Below, one piece after another: positions 1 through 7,871 of a stretch of 64,000 nt of DNA (the first letter of the stretch is position 1; each line of letters begins with the position of its first letter). Below the pieces are notes generated by a model. That model saw only the letters and a list, made by a program, of their open reading frames with translations, was not told the origin of the DNA and searched no databases. The stretch comes from Tranquillimonas alkanivorans (lineage in GTDB: Bacteria; Pseudomonadota; Alphaproteobacteria; Rhodobacterales; Rhodobacteraceae): the NCBI RefSeq assembly GCF_900115595.1, contig NZ_FOXA01000003.1:62001-126000 (forward strand), in the 5' to 3' direction. The position numbers and the translations under genes were made by a program.

Positions 1-749
1 AGAAGTTCATGGACATCAAGTGCCGCAAGGCGGGTCTGTCGCCGGCCTGCGTGGTGCTGGTCGCCACGGTGCGCGCGATGAAGATGAACGGCGGCGTGGC
101 GAAAGACGACCTGGGCACCGAGAACGTGGCCGCGGTGAAGTCTGGCTGCGCCAACCTCGGGCGGCATATCGAGAACCTCAAGACCTTCGGCGTGCCGGTC
201 GTGGTGGCCATCAACCACTTCGCCGGCGACACGGACGCCGAGATCGCGCAGGTGCAGGAATTCGTCACCAGCCAGGGCAGCGAAGCGTTCGTCTGCAAGC
301 ATTGGGCGCAGGGCAGCGCTGGGATCGAGCCGCTCGCCACCCGCGTGGCCGAGATCGCGGATTCGGGCCGCGCCAACTTCGCCCCGCTCTACGGCGACGA
401 CATGAGTCTGTTCGACAAGATCGACACCATCGCCCGGCGCATCTATCGCGCCGACGAAATCCTGGCCGACCAGAAGGTGCGCGACCAGCTGCGCGAGTGG
501 GAGGCGCAGGGCTACGGCAACCTGCCCGTCTGCATGGCGAAGACGCAGTACTCGTTCACCACCGATCCCAGCCGCCGCGGTGCGCCCACCGGTCACTCGG
601 TTCCCATCCGCGAGGTACGGCTGTCGGCGGGGGCGGGCTTCGTCGTGGTGATCTGCGGCGAGATCATGACCATGCCCGGCCTGCCGCGCCGCCCGTCAGC
701 CGAGGCGATCCGGCTGAACGAGGCGGGGCAGATCGAAGGGTTGTTCTGA
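1..749 (+). CDS. fhs: Formate--tetrahydrofolate ligase, C-terminal part (cut by window start)
   Basis: Cytosolic one-carbon enzyme that ATP-dependently joins formate to tetrahydrofolate to give 10-formyl-THF. The reading frame is open from base 3, and about 249 residues of a protein usually near 555 residues are visible. The visible part has the family's C-terminal features, including [10 protein letters not shown] early in the fragment and the terminal [13 protein letters not shown] segment seen in FTHFS enzymes. folD follows 59 bp downstream on the same strand, giving a one-carbon unit. The true start lies upstream of the window. Assignment by family resemblance is firm. Confidence 0.95.
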   Translation, partial: KFMDIKCRKAGLSPACVVLVATVRAMKMNGGVAKDDLGTENVAAVKSGCANLGRHIENLKTFGVPVVVAINHFAGDTDAEIAQVQEFVTSQGSEAFVCKHWAQGSAGIEPLATRVAEIADSGRANFAPLYGDDMSLFDKIDTIARRIYRADEILADQKVRDQLREWEAQGYGNLPVCMAKTQYSFTTDPSRRGAPTGHSVPIREVRLSAGAGFVVVICGEIMTMPGLPRRPSAEAIRLNEAGQIEGLF

Positions 750-808
750 CGGGGCCGACCGTACATTTATGGCCTGAAAATGCACATGTTGTACAACCCG
801 AGGACGCC

Positions 809-1702
809 ATGACCGCCACCATCATCGACGGCAAAGCTTACGCGGCGACGATACGAGAGAAGGTGGCGGCCCATGTCGCACGCCTGAAGGACGAGATGGA
901 CATCACCCCCGGCCTCGCCGTGGTGCTGGTGGGCGAGGACCCGGCAAGCCAGGTCTATGTCCGCTCGAAGGGGCGCATGACGGTCGAAGCCGGGATGCAG
1001 AGCTTCGAGCACCGCCTGGCCGAGGACACGGAGGAGCAGGAACTGCTCGGCCTGATCCAGCACCTCAACGCCGACCCGCAGGTGCACGGCATACTCGTGC
1101 AACTCCCGTTGCCCGCGCACATGAACTCGGACCTCGTCATCAACGCGGTGGACCCCACGAAGGACGTGGACGGCTTCCATATCTTGAACGTGGGCCGCGT
1201 GGCGACGGGGCAGGCGGCGATGGTGCCCTGCACGCCGCTGGGCTGCCTGATGCTGTTGCGCCAGCAGCTCGGCTCGCTCGAGGGGAAGGAGGCCGTGGTG
1301 ATCGGCCGCTCGAACATCGTCGGCAAACCCATGGCGCAGCTTTTGCTGGGCGACAGCGCGACGGTGACGGTGGCGCATTCCCGTACGCAGAACCTGCCCG
1401 AGGTGGTCCGCCGCGCCGACATCGTCGTGGCCGCCGTGGGTCGGCCCGGCATGGTCACGGGCGACTGGATCAAGCCCGGCGCGACGGTGATCGACGTGGG
1501 CATCAACCGGGTCGACGCCGGCGGCGGCAAGACGCGGCTGGTGGGCGACTGCGACTTCGATAGCGTGTCCGAGGTCGCCGGCGCGATCACGCCGGTGCCG
1601 GGCGGCGTGGGCCCGATGACCATCGCCTGCCTGCTGGCCAACACCCTGACGGCGGCCTGCCGCACCCACGGCCTGCCCGAGCCCGAGGGCCTGACCGCCT
1701 GA
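809..1702 (+). CDS. folD: Bifunctional methylene-THF dehydrogenase / methenyl-THF cyclohydrolase FolD
   Basis: Interconverts 5,10-methylene-THF, 5,10-methenyl-THF and 10-formyl-THF using NADP. The 297-residue protein is full length for the family. The catalytic pair fits Tyr50 and Lys54 (YVRSK), the substrate-loop motif KDVDGFH is at about 119-124, and the nucleotide-binding motif GRSNIVGKP is at 166-174. The ATG at 809 was chosen because the protein then begins with the normal FolD N-terminus; the frame stays open much further upstream, but that extension overlaps fhs in another frame. It follows fhs in the same orientation and is probably co-transcribed. It converges on the next gene with only three bases between the stops. 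Confidence 0.96.
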   Translation: MTATIIDGKAYAATIREKVAAHVARLKDEMDITPGLAVVLVGEDPASQVYVRSKGRMTVEAGMQSFEHRLAEDTEEQELLGLIQHLNADPQVHGILVQLPLPAHMNSDLVINAVDPTKDVDGFHILNVGRVATGQAAMVPCTPLGCLMLLRQQLGSLEGKEAVVIGRSNIVGKPMAQLLLGDSATVTVAHSRTQNLPEVVRRADIVVAAVGRPGMVTGDWIKPGATVIDVGINRVDAGGGKTRLVGDCDFDSVSEVAGAITPVPGGVGPMTIACLLANTLTAACRTHGLPEPEGLTA

Positions 1703-1705
1703 GGC

Positions 1706-2239
1706 TCAGGGCATCAGCGCGTAACCCCGAAGCTGGAGGTCGGCGAGCGTCGTCATAGCCGACACCGACACGTCCACCGGGTCGAGCACGTCGTCCGGCG
1801 TGAAGCCGGACGCGGTCAGCGACTGCCCGCAGACCACCACGTCGACGCCGTAGCGTTCCAGCGCGATGATGAGACCCTCGTTCGGGTTGTCCGTGCCGTA
1901 GCGCGCCCGGTAGGCGGCGTCGGTGACGATCGCCGGGGTCGCGGCGGCGTGCAGCACGGCGACGAGGTCGGAATCCGAAGGCTCCATCTGCGACTGCGCC
2001 AGCAGGTTCACGAAGCGCCCCACGAGCGCGAGGTCGCGGCTCACCCGCTCGTCGCCGGGAGCGGCGTCGCGAATGTCGAAGACGACGCTGTAGGGCTCGC
2101 CCGAGGGACGCTCGGCGGTCGTGCCGGGAAGCTCGACGACGGGCCCGTAGGGGACGGCGGGGTACTGCCAGTCGGCGTCCTGCGCGGCGGCGGGCGCCGC
2201 GAGGCAGGTGAAGATCGAAGCGATCAGGACGGGTCTCAT
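1706..2239 (-). CDS. Secreted DsrE/DsrF-like family protein
   Basis: A 177-residue protein with an N-terminal signal peptide (cleavage likely after the AAPAAAQ stretch near residue 20), followed by a DsrE-like fold. The segment LIIALERYGVDVVVCGQSL resembles the part of DsrE/DsrF proteins that carries the sulfur-trafficking cysteine, and one cysteine (VVCGQ) is visible there. A periplasmic location is inferred from the leader. The substrate is unknown. The ribosome-binding site lies inside a 10-bp inverted repeat just upstream (2248-2280), which may control translation. The IS1595 element is inserted about 100 bp upstream, between this gene and guaD. Confidence 0.8.
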   Translation of the reverse strand: MRPVLIASIFTCLAAPAAAQDADWQYPAVPYGPVVELPGTTAERPSGEPYSVVFDIRDAAPGDERVSRDLALVGRFVNLLAQSQMEPSDSDLVAVLHAAATPAIVTDAAYRARYGTDNPNEGLIIALERYGVDVVVCGQSLTASGFTPDDVLDPVDVSVSAMTTLADLQLRGYALMP

Positions 2240-2247
2240 GCGGGGCT

Positions 2248-2280
2248 CCTCCGGTTGACGCTACGGAAATCAACCGGAGG
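2248..2280 (-). promoter_or_regulatory. Inverted repeat enclosing the ribosome-binding site of the DsrE-like gene
   Basis: The arms 2248-2257 and 2271-2280 are perfect 10-bp complements around a 13-nt loop. In the minus-strand mRNA the 3' arm is CAACCGGAGG, which contains the likely Shine-Dalgarno sequence about 9 nt before the ATG at 2239. A hairpin here would hide the ribosome-binding site. The regulatory role is inferred. Confidence 0.45.
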
Positions 2281-2285
2281 TGCGC

Positions 2286-2321
2286 GCGGCGGTTCCGCCG
2301 CAACTTCCTTAGAAGGAAGTT
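2286..2321. repeat. Two adjacent short hairpins beside the IS insertion site
   Basis: GCGGCGG (2286-2292) pairs with CCGCCGC (2295-2301) around TT. AACTTCCTT (2302-2310) pairs with AAGGAAGTT (2313-2321) around AG. No T-tract follows on either strand, so these are not obvious intrinsic terminators. They may be part of the original guaD/dsrE-like intergenic control region or an operator. Confidence 0.4.
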
Positions 2322-2336
2322 GTCAAAACTCTTATG

Positions 2337-2344
2337 AAAAGTTT
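2337..2344. repeat. Left 8-bp target-site duplication of the IS1595 element
   Basis: AAAAGTTT directly abuts the left terminal inverted repeat and is repeated exactly at 5021-5028 beyond the right one. Eight base pairs is the duplication length typical of the IS1595 family. Confidence 0.9.
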
Positions 2345-2368
2345 CCCTATTATCCACGAGAAAAAGCA
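2345..2368 (+). repeat. Left terminal inverted repeat of the IS1595 element
   Basis: 24 bp, identical in reverse complement to 4997-5020. Identity stops immediately inside the 24 bp, so the repeat is well delimited. Confidence 0.92.
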
Positions 2369-2486
2369 GCAGCCGTAGAGGCTCGCAAATGGCAGCTTCG
2401 CGGACAAAGGGTGCATTCGCTGCGGATGCGCAGATGGCTGCTTCAGGTTTGGCGCACCGATAGGACATTGCAGCAGGTCGCGCCGG

Positions 2487-2837
2487 TTAGTCCGTATAGC
2501 TTTGGCAGGCATCAACTCCGTTGGCTGTCGAGGCAAGTAGCTGATCTGCATCACGGATGAGATCGGCGACCCGCCTGTCCGCCAGACGATACCGAACGAA
2601 GCGGCCTTTGCTGCGGCGACTGACCAGCCCGCATTCCAGCAGACAGCGCAGATGGTTCGAGACGTTGGGCTGACCCAAACCCGTATGCCCGACGATTTCC
2701 TGCACGTTGCGTTCGTCCGACACCAGCGCATCGAGGATCGTCAGACGGCTGGGATCGCTTAGGCCCCGGAAGAGCTTTGCCCGCAGTTCCAGTGTATCGG
2801 GTGCCGAAAGATCGTCTTGAATGTTTTGCGCTGTCAT
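2487..2837 (-). CDS. ArsR/SmtB-family metal-sensing repressor (CmtR-like), passenger of the IS
   Basis: A 116-residue winged-helix repressor. The ArsR motif (KLFRGLSDPSRLTILDAL, 21-38) and recognition helix (QPNVSNHLRCLLECGLV) are clear. Cys65 and Cys69 in HLRCLLEC, plus Cys111 near the C-terminus, match the three-cysteine arrangement of the Cd(II)/Pb(II) sensor CmtR, so a soft-metal sensor is inferred. The ATG at 2837 was chosen because upstream in-frame codons overlap the transporter gene. It is divergent from the transporter with 63 bp between starts; it most likely represses both and dissociates on metal binding. It lies wholly inside the IS1595 element. Confidence 0.88.
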   Translation of the reverse strand: MTAQNIQDDLSAPDTLELRAKLFRGLSDPSRLTILDALVSDERNVQEIVGHTGLGQPNVSNHLRCLLECGLVSRRSKGRFVRYRLADRRVADLIRDADQLLASTANGVDACQSYTD

Positions 2838-2855
2838 ATCATTATCCACTGATAC
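2836..2855. promoter_or_regulatory. Candidate operator between the ArsR-type regulator and the CDF transporter
   Basis: TATCA (2837-2841) and TGATA (2850-2854) form an inverted repeat with an 8-bp centre. It overlaps the start codon of the regulator and lies in the only intergenic gap of the divergent pair. The layout resembles ArsR/CmtR operators; binding is inferred. Confidence 0.5.
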
Positions 2856-2900
2856 GTTAGCAGCGTACCTTTTCGCCCGCCACCACAAAAAGGATCGCAC

Positions 2901-3752
2901 ATGAGCCAGCCCGATAACAGCAAGTTGGCGACAGCCTCCTCCCCGATCCGAATGCGGGTGCAAGGCATGGACTGCGCGAAAGATGCCGCCGAGATCGAGC
3001 GCGCGGCCCGGTCTGCGGGCGTGGCCGAAGGCGACGTGAAAGTGTCCGCCGCCACCCACATCATGACATTGCGGATCGCGGACGGCGATCTGCCGAAAGT
3101 GCGGCCCGCGCTCGACGCGACCGGCTACGGTTTCGAGAAGATCGAGGACGGCGATACATCGTCCGATCCGGCCTACAAGGACCCGAGCTATCGCCGCGCG
3201 CTCTGGATCGTGGTCGCGCTCAATCTCGGATACGGCGTGGTCGAAATGTTCGGCGGGTTCCTGTCCGGTTCGCAGGCGCTGAAGGCAGACGCGCTCGATT
3301 TTCTGGGCGATGGTGCGATCACGTTTCTGGGCCTGCTCGCCATCGGCTGGAGCCTGACATGGCGGGCGCGGTCGGCGATGATCCAAGGCGTGTTTCTGGG
3401 CCTTCTGGGCCTTGGCGTTGTCGGCAGCACGCTCTGGCGTGTCCTCAACCAGACCACGCCAGAAGCCGGGTTGATGGGAGCCTTCGCGGTAGGTGCGCTG
3501 ATCGTAAACATCCTCGCGGTGCTGCCGCTGCTAAAGCACCGCAAGGGTGATGCCAATATGCGAGCCGTCTGGCTGTTCTCTCGCAACGACGCCATCGGCA
3601 ACCTCGCCGTGGTCATCGCCGCCGGGCTGGTCGCGTGGCTTGGCAGTGCATGGCCCGACCTGATCGTCGCGTTCGCGATCGCGGGGCTTTTCCTGCATTC
3701 GTCGTGGATGATCATCCGCGATGCCCGGAGTGACTTGGTGGAAGCTGACTAA
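2901..3752 (+). CDS. CDF-like cation transporter with N-terminal HMA-like domain, passenger of the IS
   Basis: A 283-residue membrane protein. Residues about 15-80 resemble a heavy-metal-associated domain, but the usual GMxCxxC is GMDCAKD, leaving one cysteine (Cys25). Residues about 98-273 form roughly six membrane helices of the cation diffusion facilitator type: KADALDFLGD in helix 2 (Asp130, Asp133, Asp137) and NDAIGN in helix 5 (Asp230). The usual histidine four residues before the helix-5 aspartate is absent (Phe226), and the protein ends soon after the last helix without the C-terminal cytoplasmic domain. It probably exports a divalent or soft metal under control of the divergent CmtR-like repressor. 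The substrate is unproven. Confidence 0.82.
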   Translation: MSQPDNSKLATASSPIRMRVQGMDCAKDAAEIERAARSAGVAEGDVKVSAATHIMTLRIADGDLPKVRPALDATGYGFEKIEDGDTSSDPAYKDPSYRRALWIVVALNLGYGVVEMFGGFLSGSQALKADALDFLGDGAITFLGLLAIGWSLTWRARSAMIQGVFLGLLGLGVVGSTLWRVLNQTTPEAGLMGAFAVGALIVNILAVLPLLKHRKGDANMRAVWLFSRNDAIGNLAVVIAAGLVAWLGSAWPDLIVAFAIAGLFLHSSWMIIRDARSDLVEAD

Positions 3753-3849
3753 CTCCATCATGGTGCGACGCGCCGGACGAAAGCCGACATTCGCGCGCCC
3801 CGCAGCATCGGTGAGTCTGGGCTCTGAGCGGACCTTTGCAGTGACGGGG

Positions 3850-4875
3850 TCATGGCCACCGAAGACCCCACGACGGCGTGCGTCTCATCTGGCGGCCGAC
3901 GGCTCCGCAGAGCAGGCCCCGCATCTGGTCCACAACCGGGATTGGCTTCCATACTGTCGTGGTCTCAGCAGTTGAGAGGCCCGATGAAGACTTCCGTTTC
4001 CGCACTTTGCTCTCCGGGGTCCTGTGGTTCCACCGCCAGATGATCTCGTCCAGGTATCGCTGTAGGTGCTTCCGTCCGAGACGGTGATACACGCCGATCA
4101 GAGCGCGCTGGACGACCGCATTTACGGCCTCCACAGTGTTGATGTGCGCCCCGGTCTTCGTGTTCGCATACTGGCGCTTGTTGTGCTGGATTGTATGGTG
4201 GCTGGAAAAAGATGCCCCGATCTTTCCGTAACTTGGGTTCTTGTCGGTGATGAGCGCCGAGGTCGAATCGATCCAACCCTCGATGATGGGCTTCATGGTG
4301 CGCCCTTGAGCATTCGGTATGAGCACGGCTCGAGCCTGACCGTTTCTCGCCGCAGCAACGAGCGCGATCGGTTTGCCTGTTCCTCGTCCTCGCTTGTTCT
4401 TGACGCCGTGGCGGAACTTCGGCTTGCCGCCGACGAAGGCCTCGTCGACCTCGACCACTCCCGTCAGTCGACCGGCAATGCCCTGCCGATCATCCATCAT
4501 CTCGCGGATCGCATGGCCAAGCTTCCACGCGGTCTTCTGGTTCACGCCCAAAAAGCGCGCCATCACGACCGAAGAGATGCCTTTGGAGGAGGTCAGCACG
4601 AGGAACATTGCGGCGATCCAGATCCGGAGATCCAGCTTCGTCGCGTGGAGCGGCGTCCTCGTGGTGACAGTGAACTGGCTGCGGCATTCCCTCTCGACGC
4701 ACTGATACAGCCCGGGGCGCATGGATGCCCCGCGCAACGGGCGCGAACTCAAGCTGCCGCAATGTGGACAGAACCGATCATCGCCCCAGATGGCGTTCTC
4801 GAGGAAGAGCCGCGCGTGACGTTCGGTCGGCATCTTCTTCCAGACATCGCGGACGGACTTCAGTTCGGTGATCAT
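3850..4875 (-). CDS. IS1595-family transposase (ISXO2-like DDE domain)
   Basis: A 341-residue transposase. An N-terminal zinc ribbon uses Cys36, Cys39, Cys59 and Cys64. A helix-turn-helix-like segment follows (about 100-125). The catalytic domain has EVDE (Asp144), ITDKN (Asp211) and HINTVE (Asn246/Glu249), ending in the family signature HLQRYLDEIIWRWNHR. The position where many relatives have Lys after the third acidic/Asn motif reads VVQR, so the basic residue may be displaced. The frame is intact. The gene converges on the CDF passenger with 97 bp between stops and lies 121 bp inside the right inverted repeat. Confidence 0.93.
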   Translation of the reverse strand: MITELKSVRDVWKKMPTERHARLFLENAIWGDDRFCPHCGSLSSRPLRGASMRPGLYQCVERECRSQFTVTTRTPLHATKLDLRIWIAAMFLVLTSSKGISSVVMARFLGVNQKTAWKLGHAIREMMDDRQGIAGRLTGVVEVDEAFVGGKPKFRHGVKNKRGRGTGKPIALVAAARNGQARAVLIPNAQGRTMKPIIEGWIDSTSALITDKNPSYGKIGASFSSHHTIQHNKRQYANTKTGAHINTVEAVNAVVQRALIGVYHRLGRKHLQRYLDEIIWRWNHRTPESKVRKRKSSSGLSTAETTTVWKPIPVVDQMRGLLCGAVGRQMRRTPSWGLRWP

Positions 4876-4996
4876 GGAGTGGCCTCGCTTCAGGGGAACC
4901 CAGAAGATTGGCTGATTTCTCCTAACCGGAAGTGGCTACGTTCTGGCGAAGCTGGGACCTTCGCAAGGCAAGCAGGCTGAGCATTTTCGGGAGCCT

Positions 4997-5020
4997 TGCT
5001 TTTTCTCGTGGATAATAGGG
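4997..5020 (-). repeat. Right terminal inverted repeat of the IS1595 element
   Basis: Exact reverse complement of 2345-2368, ending GGATAATAGGG and directly followed by the target duplication. Confidence 0.92.
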
Positions 5021-5028
5021 AAAAGTTT
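5021..5028. repeat. Right 8-bp target-site duplication
   Basis: AAAAGTTT, identical to 2337-2344. Removing the element and one copy restores an intergenic sequence in which CAAAACT and AGTTTTG face each other as a 7-bp inverted repeat. Confidence 0.9.
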
Positions 5029-5066
5029 TGGCGCGGGTGGCTGGCCGCCGGCTCAGCGCATCGCGC

Positions 5067-6350
5067 TCAGACCTTGTTGCCGGCCACGCGCACCTCGCGC
5101 ACGGCGCGGTCGTCGCCCATCATGATGGTCGGGAACACGGCTTCCCAGATGTCCCCGGCCCGGGCCGCGCGCTGCGCGATGGCGGGGGTGGAGGCAAGGT
5201 CGAGCACCACGAGGTCGGCCTCGATCCCCGGTGCCAGCCGGCCGATGCGGTCGCCCATGCGCAGCGCTTCCGCCGAGCCCGCGGTCGCCAGCCACAAAAG
5301 CTGCGCGGGGTGCAATGCCGTGCGCGACAGCTGCCCGATCTCGTAGGCGGCCGCCATCGTCCGCAGCATCGAGAAGGACGAGCCGCCGCCGGTGTCGGTG
5401 GCCAGCCCGATCCGGTGGCCCGCGGCCTTCAGCTTCGCCAGTGGCATCAGGCCCGATCCGATGAAAGCGTTCGACGTCGGGCAATGGATGAGCGCCGCGC
5501 CGACCTCGGCGATCCGGTCGCGCTCGCGCGGGTCGAGGTGGATGGCGTGGCCGTAGAGGGCGTTCGGCCCCAGCAGCCCGTGCGCCTCGTAGGTATCCAG
5601 ATAGTCGCGCGCCTCGGGGAAGAGCTCGCGCACCCAGGCGATCTCGTCGGTCTGCTCGGACAGGTGCGTCTGCATCAGGCAGTCCGGGTGCTCGACCCAG
5701 AGCGCGCCCATCGCCGCGAGCTGCTCGGGCGTCGAGGTGGGCGAGAAGCGCGGCGTGATGGCGTAGGACAGTCGCCCCCGGCCGTGCCATTCCTCAAGCA
5801 GCCGCTTGCTGTCGTCATAGGCCGATTGCGGCGTGTCGCGCAGCCCCTCGGGCGCGTTGCGGTCCATGCAGGTCTTGCCCGCCACCAGCCGGACGCCCCG
5901 CGCCTCGGCCGCGGTGAAGATCGCCTCCACGCTCTCGGGGTGGATGGTGCAGAAGCTGACCGCCGTGGTCGTGCCGTTCGCGAGCGTCAGGTCGAGGTAG
6001 CGCTCGGCGATCTCCGACGCGTAGGCGGGGTCCGCGAAGCGCATCTCCTCTGGGAAGGTATAGAGATTCAGCCAGTCGATCAGTCGCTTGCCCCAGCTCG
6101 CGATCATCGCGGTCTGCGGAAAGTGCACATGCGCGTCCACGAAGCCCGGCAGGATCAGCGCGTCGCCGTGATCGGTGACGGCCGCCTGCGGGTGCGCCGC
6201 GCGCAGCTCGTCCGCCGGCCCCACGGCCCGGATCACGCCGTCCTCGACCAGCACGCCGCCACTTGTCTCGTGGCGCGCCGCGTCCTCCGGCGGCATGGCG
6301 AAGGGGTCGCCGTGGAAGGCCAGGGTCTGGCCGATGAGAAGCTCTGCCAT
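5067..6350 (-). CDS. guaD: Guanine deaminase
   Basis: Converts guanine to xanthine in purine catabolism; cytosolic zinc amidohydrolase. The 427-residue length fits the family. Zinc-binding His74 and His76 are in PGFVDAHVHFPQT. Further family motifs are LMQTHLSEQ, GPNALYGHAIHL, and the ATDTGGGSSFSML region containing the metal-binding Asp. The ATG at 6350 gives the usual N-terminus. It is divergent from mgtE (129 bp between starts). Before the IS inserted downstream, the DsrE-like gene would have followed within about 140 bp on the same strand, so the element may have separated a former transcription unit. Confidence 0.95.
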   Translation of the reverse strand: MAELLIGQTLAFHGDPFAMPPEDAARHETSGGVLVEDGVIRAVGPADELRAAHPQAAVTDHGDALILPGFVDAHVHFPQTAMIASWGKRLIDWLNLYTFPEEMRFADPAYASEIAERYLDLTLANGTTTAVSFCTIHPESVEAIFTAAEARGVRLVAGKTCMDRNAPEGLRDTPQSAYDDSKRLLEEWHGRGRLSYAITPRFSPTSTPEQLAAMGALWVEHPDCLMQTHLSEQTDEIAWVRELFPEARDYLDTYEAHGLLGPNALYGHAIHLDPRERDRIAEVGAALIHCPTSNAFIGSGLMPLAKLKAAGHRIGLATDTGGGSSFSMLRTMAAAYEIGQLSRTALHPAQLLWLATAGSAEALRMGDRIGRLAPGIEADLVVLDLASTPAIAQRAARAGDIWEAVFPTIMMGDDRAVREVRVAGNKV

Positions 6351-6479
6351 TCCGGCCCTCGTCGTTGTTCGGGGCGCACCCTATTTCCGTGGGCGGACAA
6401 GGTAAATCGCGACGTCGGGCACTGGCGGGCACGACGGTGCTCCCCTATGTTCGCGGCGGCCTGAGCAGGGGAGTCGGCT

Positions 6480-7871
6480 ATGCCCGAGGAAGACATCATC
6501 CTGGATGACCCCGAGACCCGCGAGGAGGGTGCGTATTCGCTCGACCCGCGCACGGTCCAGGCCATCCTCGAGGCGGTGGAGGCACAGGATGCCGACCGCC
6601 TGAAGGAGCTGGTGGAGCCGTTCCACGCAGCCGACATCGCCGACCTTTTGGAGCAGGTGAACCACGAGGAGCGCGAGGCGTTCGTGCGCCTCTACGGCAC
6701 CGAGTTCGACGGCGAGATCCTGTCGGAACTCGAGGAAGGCATCCGCGCCGAAGTGATCGCGGCGCTGTCTCCCGAAGTGCTGTCCGAAGCCGTGCGCGAG
6801 CTGGAAAGCGACGATGTCGTGGATCTGCTCGAGGACCTCGAGCAGCCGACGCAGGACGCGATCCTCGAGATCCTCGAGGCCTCGGACCGGCTGGCGGTGG
6901 AGCAGGCGCTCAGCCACCCGGAATATTCCGCCGGCCGCCTGATGCAGCGCGAGGTCGTCGCCGCCCCCGAGCATTGGAGCGTGGGGCAGGTGATCGATTT
7001 CATGCGCGCCCACGACGACCTGCCCGAGCAGTTCTATCACGTGATCCTGGTGGACCCGCGGATGAAGCCCGTGGCGCAGGTGACGCTGGGCAAGATCATG
7101 TCCTCGCGCAGGACGACGAAGCTGGCCGACCTGGTGGAGCCCGACTTCCGCACGTTCCGCGTGGACGAGGAGGAGGGCGACGTCGCATACGCCTTCAACC
7201 AGTACCACCTGATCTCGGCCCCCGTGGTGGACGACGACGGCCGGCTGGTGGGCGTGATCACCATCGACGACGCCATGATCGTGCTGAACGAAGAGAACGA
7301 GGAGGACATCCTGCGCCTCGCCGGTGTGGGCGACGAAAGCCTGAACGACCGCACCTTCGACATCGCGCGGCAGCGGTTTCCATGGCTGTTCGTCAACCTG
7401 ATCACGGCGATCCTGGCCTCTCTGGTCATCGCGCAGTTCGAGGCGACGATCGCCGCCGTGGTGGCGCTGGCGGTGCTCATGCCCATCGTGGCGTCGATGG
7501 GAGGCAACGCGGGCACGCAGTCGCTGACGGTCGCGGTGCGGGCTCTGGCGACGCGCGACCTGACGGGGGCGAACGCGCTGCGCGTCATCCGGCGCGAGAT
7601 TGTGGCCGGCTTCCTGAACGGCTGCGTCTTTGCGGTGCTGATGGGAGTCGTCGGCATCCTGTGGTTCGGCACGCCCATGCTGGGCGTGGTGATCGGGGCG
7701 GCGATGGTCATCAACCTGGTGATCGCCGGACTTGCCGGCATTCTGGTGCCGCTCACGCTGGACAAGGCGGGGGTCGATCCCGCGCTGGCGTCGGGGGCTT
7801 TCGTGACGACGGTGACGGACGTGGTGGGCTTCTTCGCCTTCCTCGGCCTTGCCGCGGTGCTGTTGCTGTGA
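6480..7871 (+). CDS. mgtE: Magnesium transporter MgtE
   Basis: A 463-residue Mg2+ channel/transporter of the inner membrane. Domains in order: an N-terminal superhelical MgtE_N domain (about 30-135), two CBS domains (about 140-265; VISAPVVDDDGRLVGVITIDD type signature) that sense Mg2+, then five membrane helices from about 305 to the end. The PIVASMGGNAGTQ segment is the conserved pore region. A good ribosome-binding site (AGGGGAG) precedes the ATG. No M-box riboswitch is evident in the 129-bp upstream gap. The stop overlaps the GTG of the next gene by four bases. Confidence 0.95.
   Translation: MPEEDIILDDPETREEGAYSLDPRTVQAILEAVEAQDADRLKELVEPFHAADIADLLEQVNHEEREAFVRLYGTEFDGEILSELEEGIRAEVIAALSPEVLSEAVRELESDDVVDLLEDLEQPTQDAILEILEASDRLAVEQALSHPEYSAGRLMQREVVAAPEHWSVGQVIDFMRAHDDLPEQFYHVILVDPRMKPVAQVTLGKIMSSRRTTKLADLVEPDFRTFRVDEEEGDVAYAFNQYHLISAPVVDDDGRLVGVITIDDAMIVLNEENEEDILRLAGVGDESLNDRTFDIARQRFPWLFVNLITAILASLVIAQFEATIAAVVALAVLMPIVASMGGNAGTQSLTVAVRALATRDLTGANALRVIRREIVAGFLNGCVFAVLMGVVGILWFGTPMLGVVIGAAMVINLVIAGLAGILVPLTLDKAGVDPALASGAFVTTVTDVVGFFAFLGLAAVLLL

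Larger units (their letters stand above)
2345..5020. mobile_element. IS1595-family element carrying metal-sensor and metal-transporter passenger genes
   Basis: A complete 2,676-bp element. Its ends are 24-bp perfect inverted repeats (2345-2368 and 4997-5020) beginning CCCTATTATCC, flanked by identical 8-bp duplications. Inside are a minus-strand ArsR-type regulator, a divergent plus-strand CDF-like transporter, and a minus-strand IS1595 transposase converging on the transporter. Passenger-bearing members ('transporter IS') are known in this family. The perfect ends and duplication indicate recent, simple insertion, and the intact transposase frame suggests the element could still be mobile. 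Confidence 0.92.

Noticed and set aside
2487-3386. Extended minus-strand frame upstream of the ArsR-like regulator
   Set aside because: The upstream part lies antisense to the CDF transporter and has no homology. The ATG at 2837 gives a standard-length ArsR protein.
6351-6479. Mg2+ riboswitch upstream of mgtE
   Set aside because: The 129-bp gap shows no recognisable M-box core and is shared with the divergent guaD promoter.
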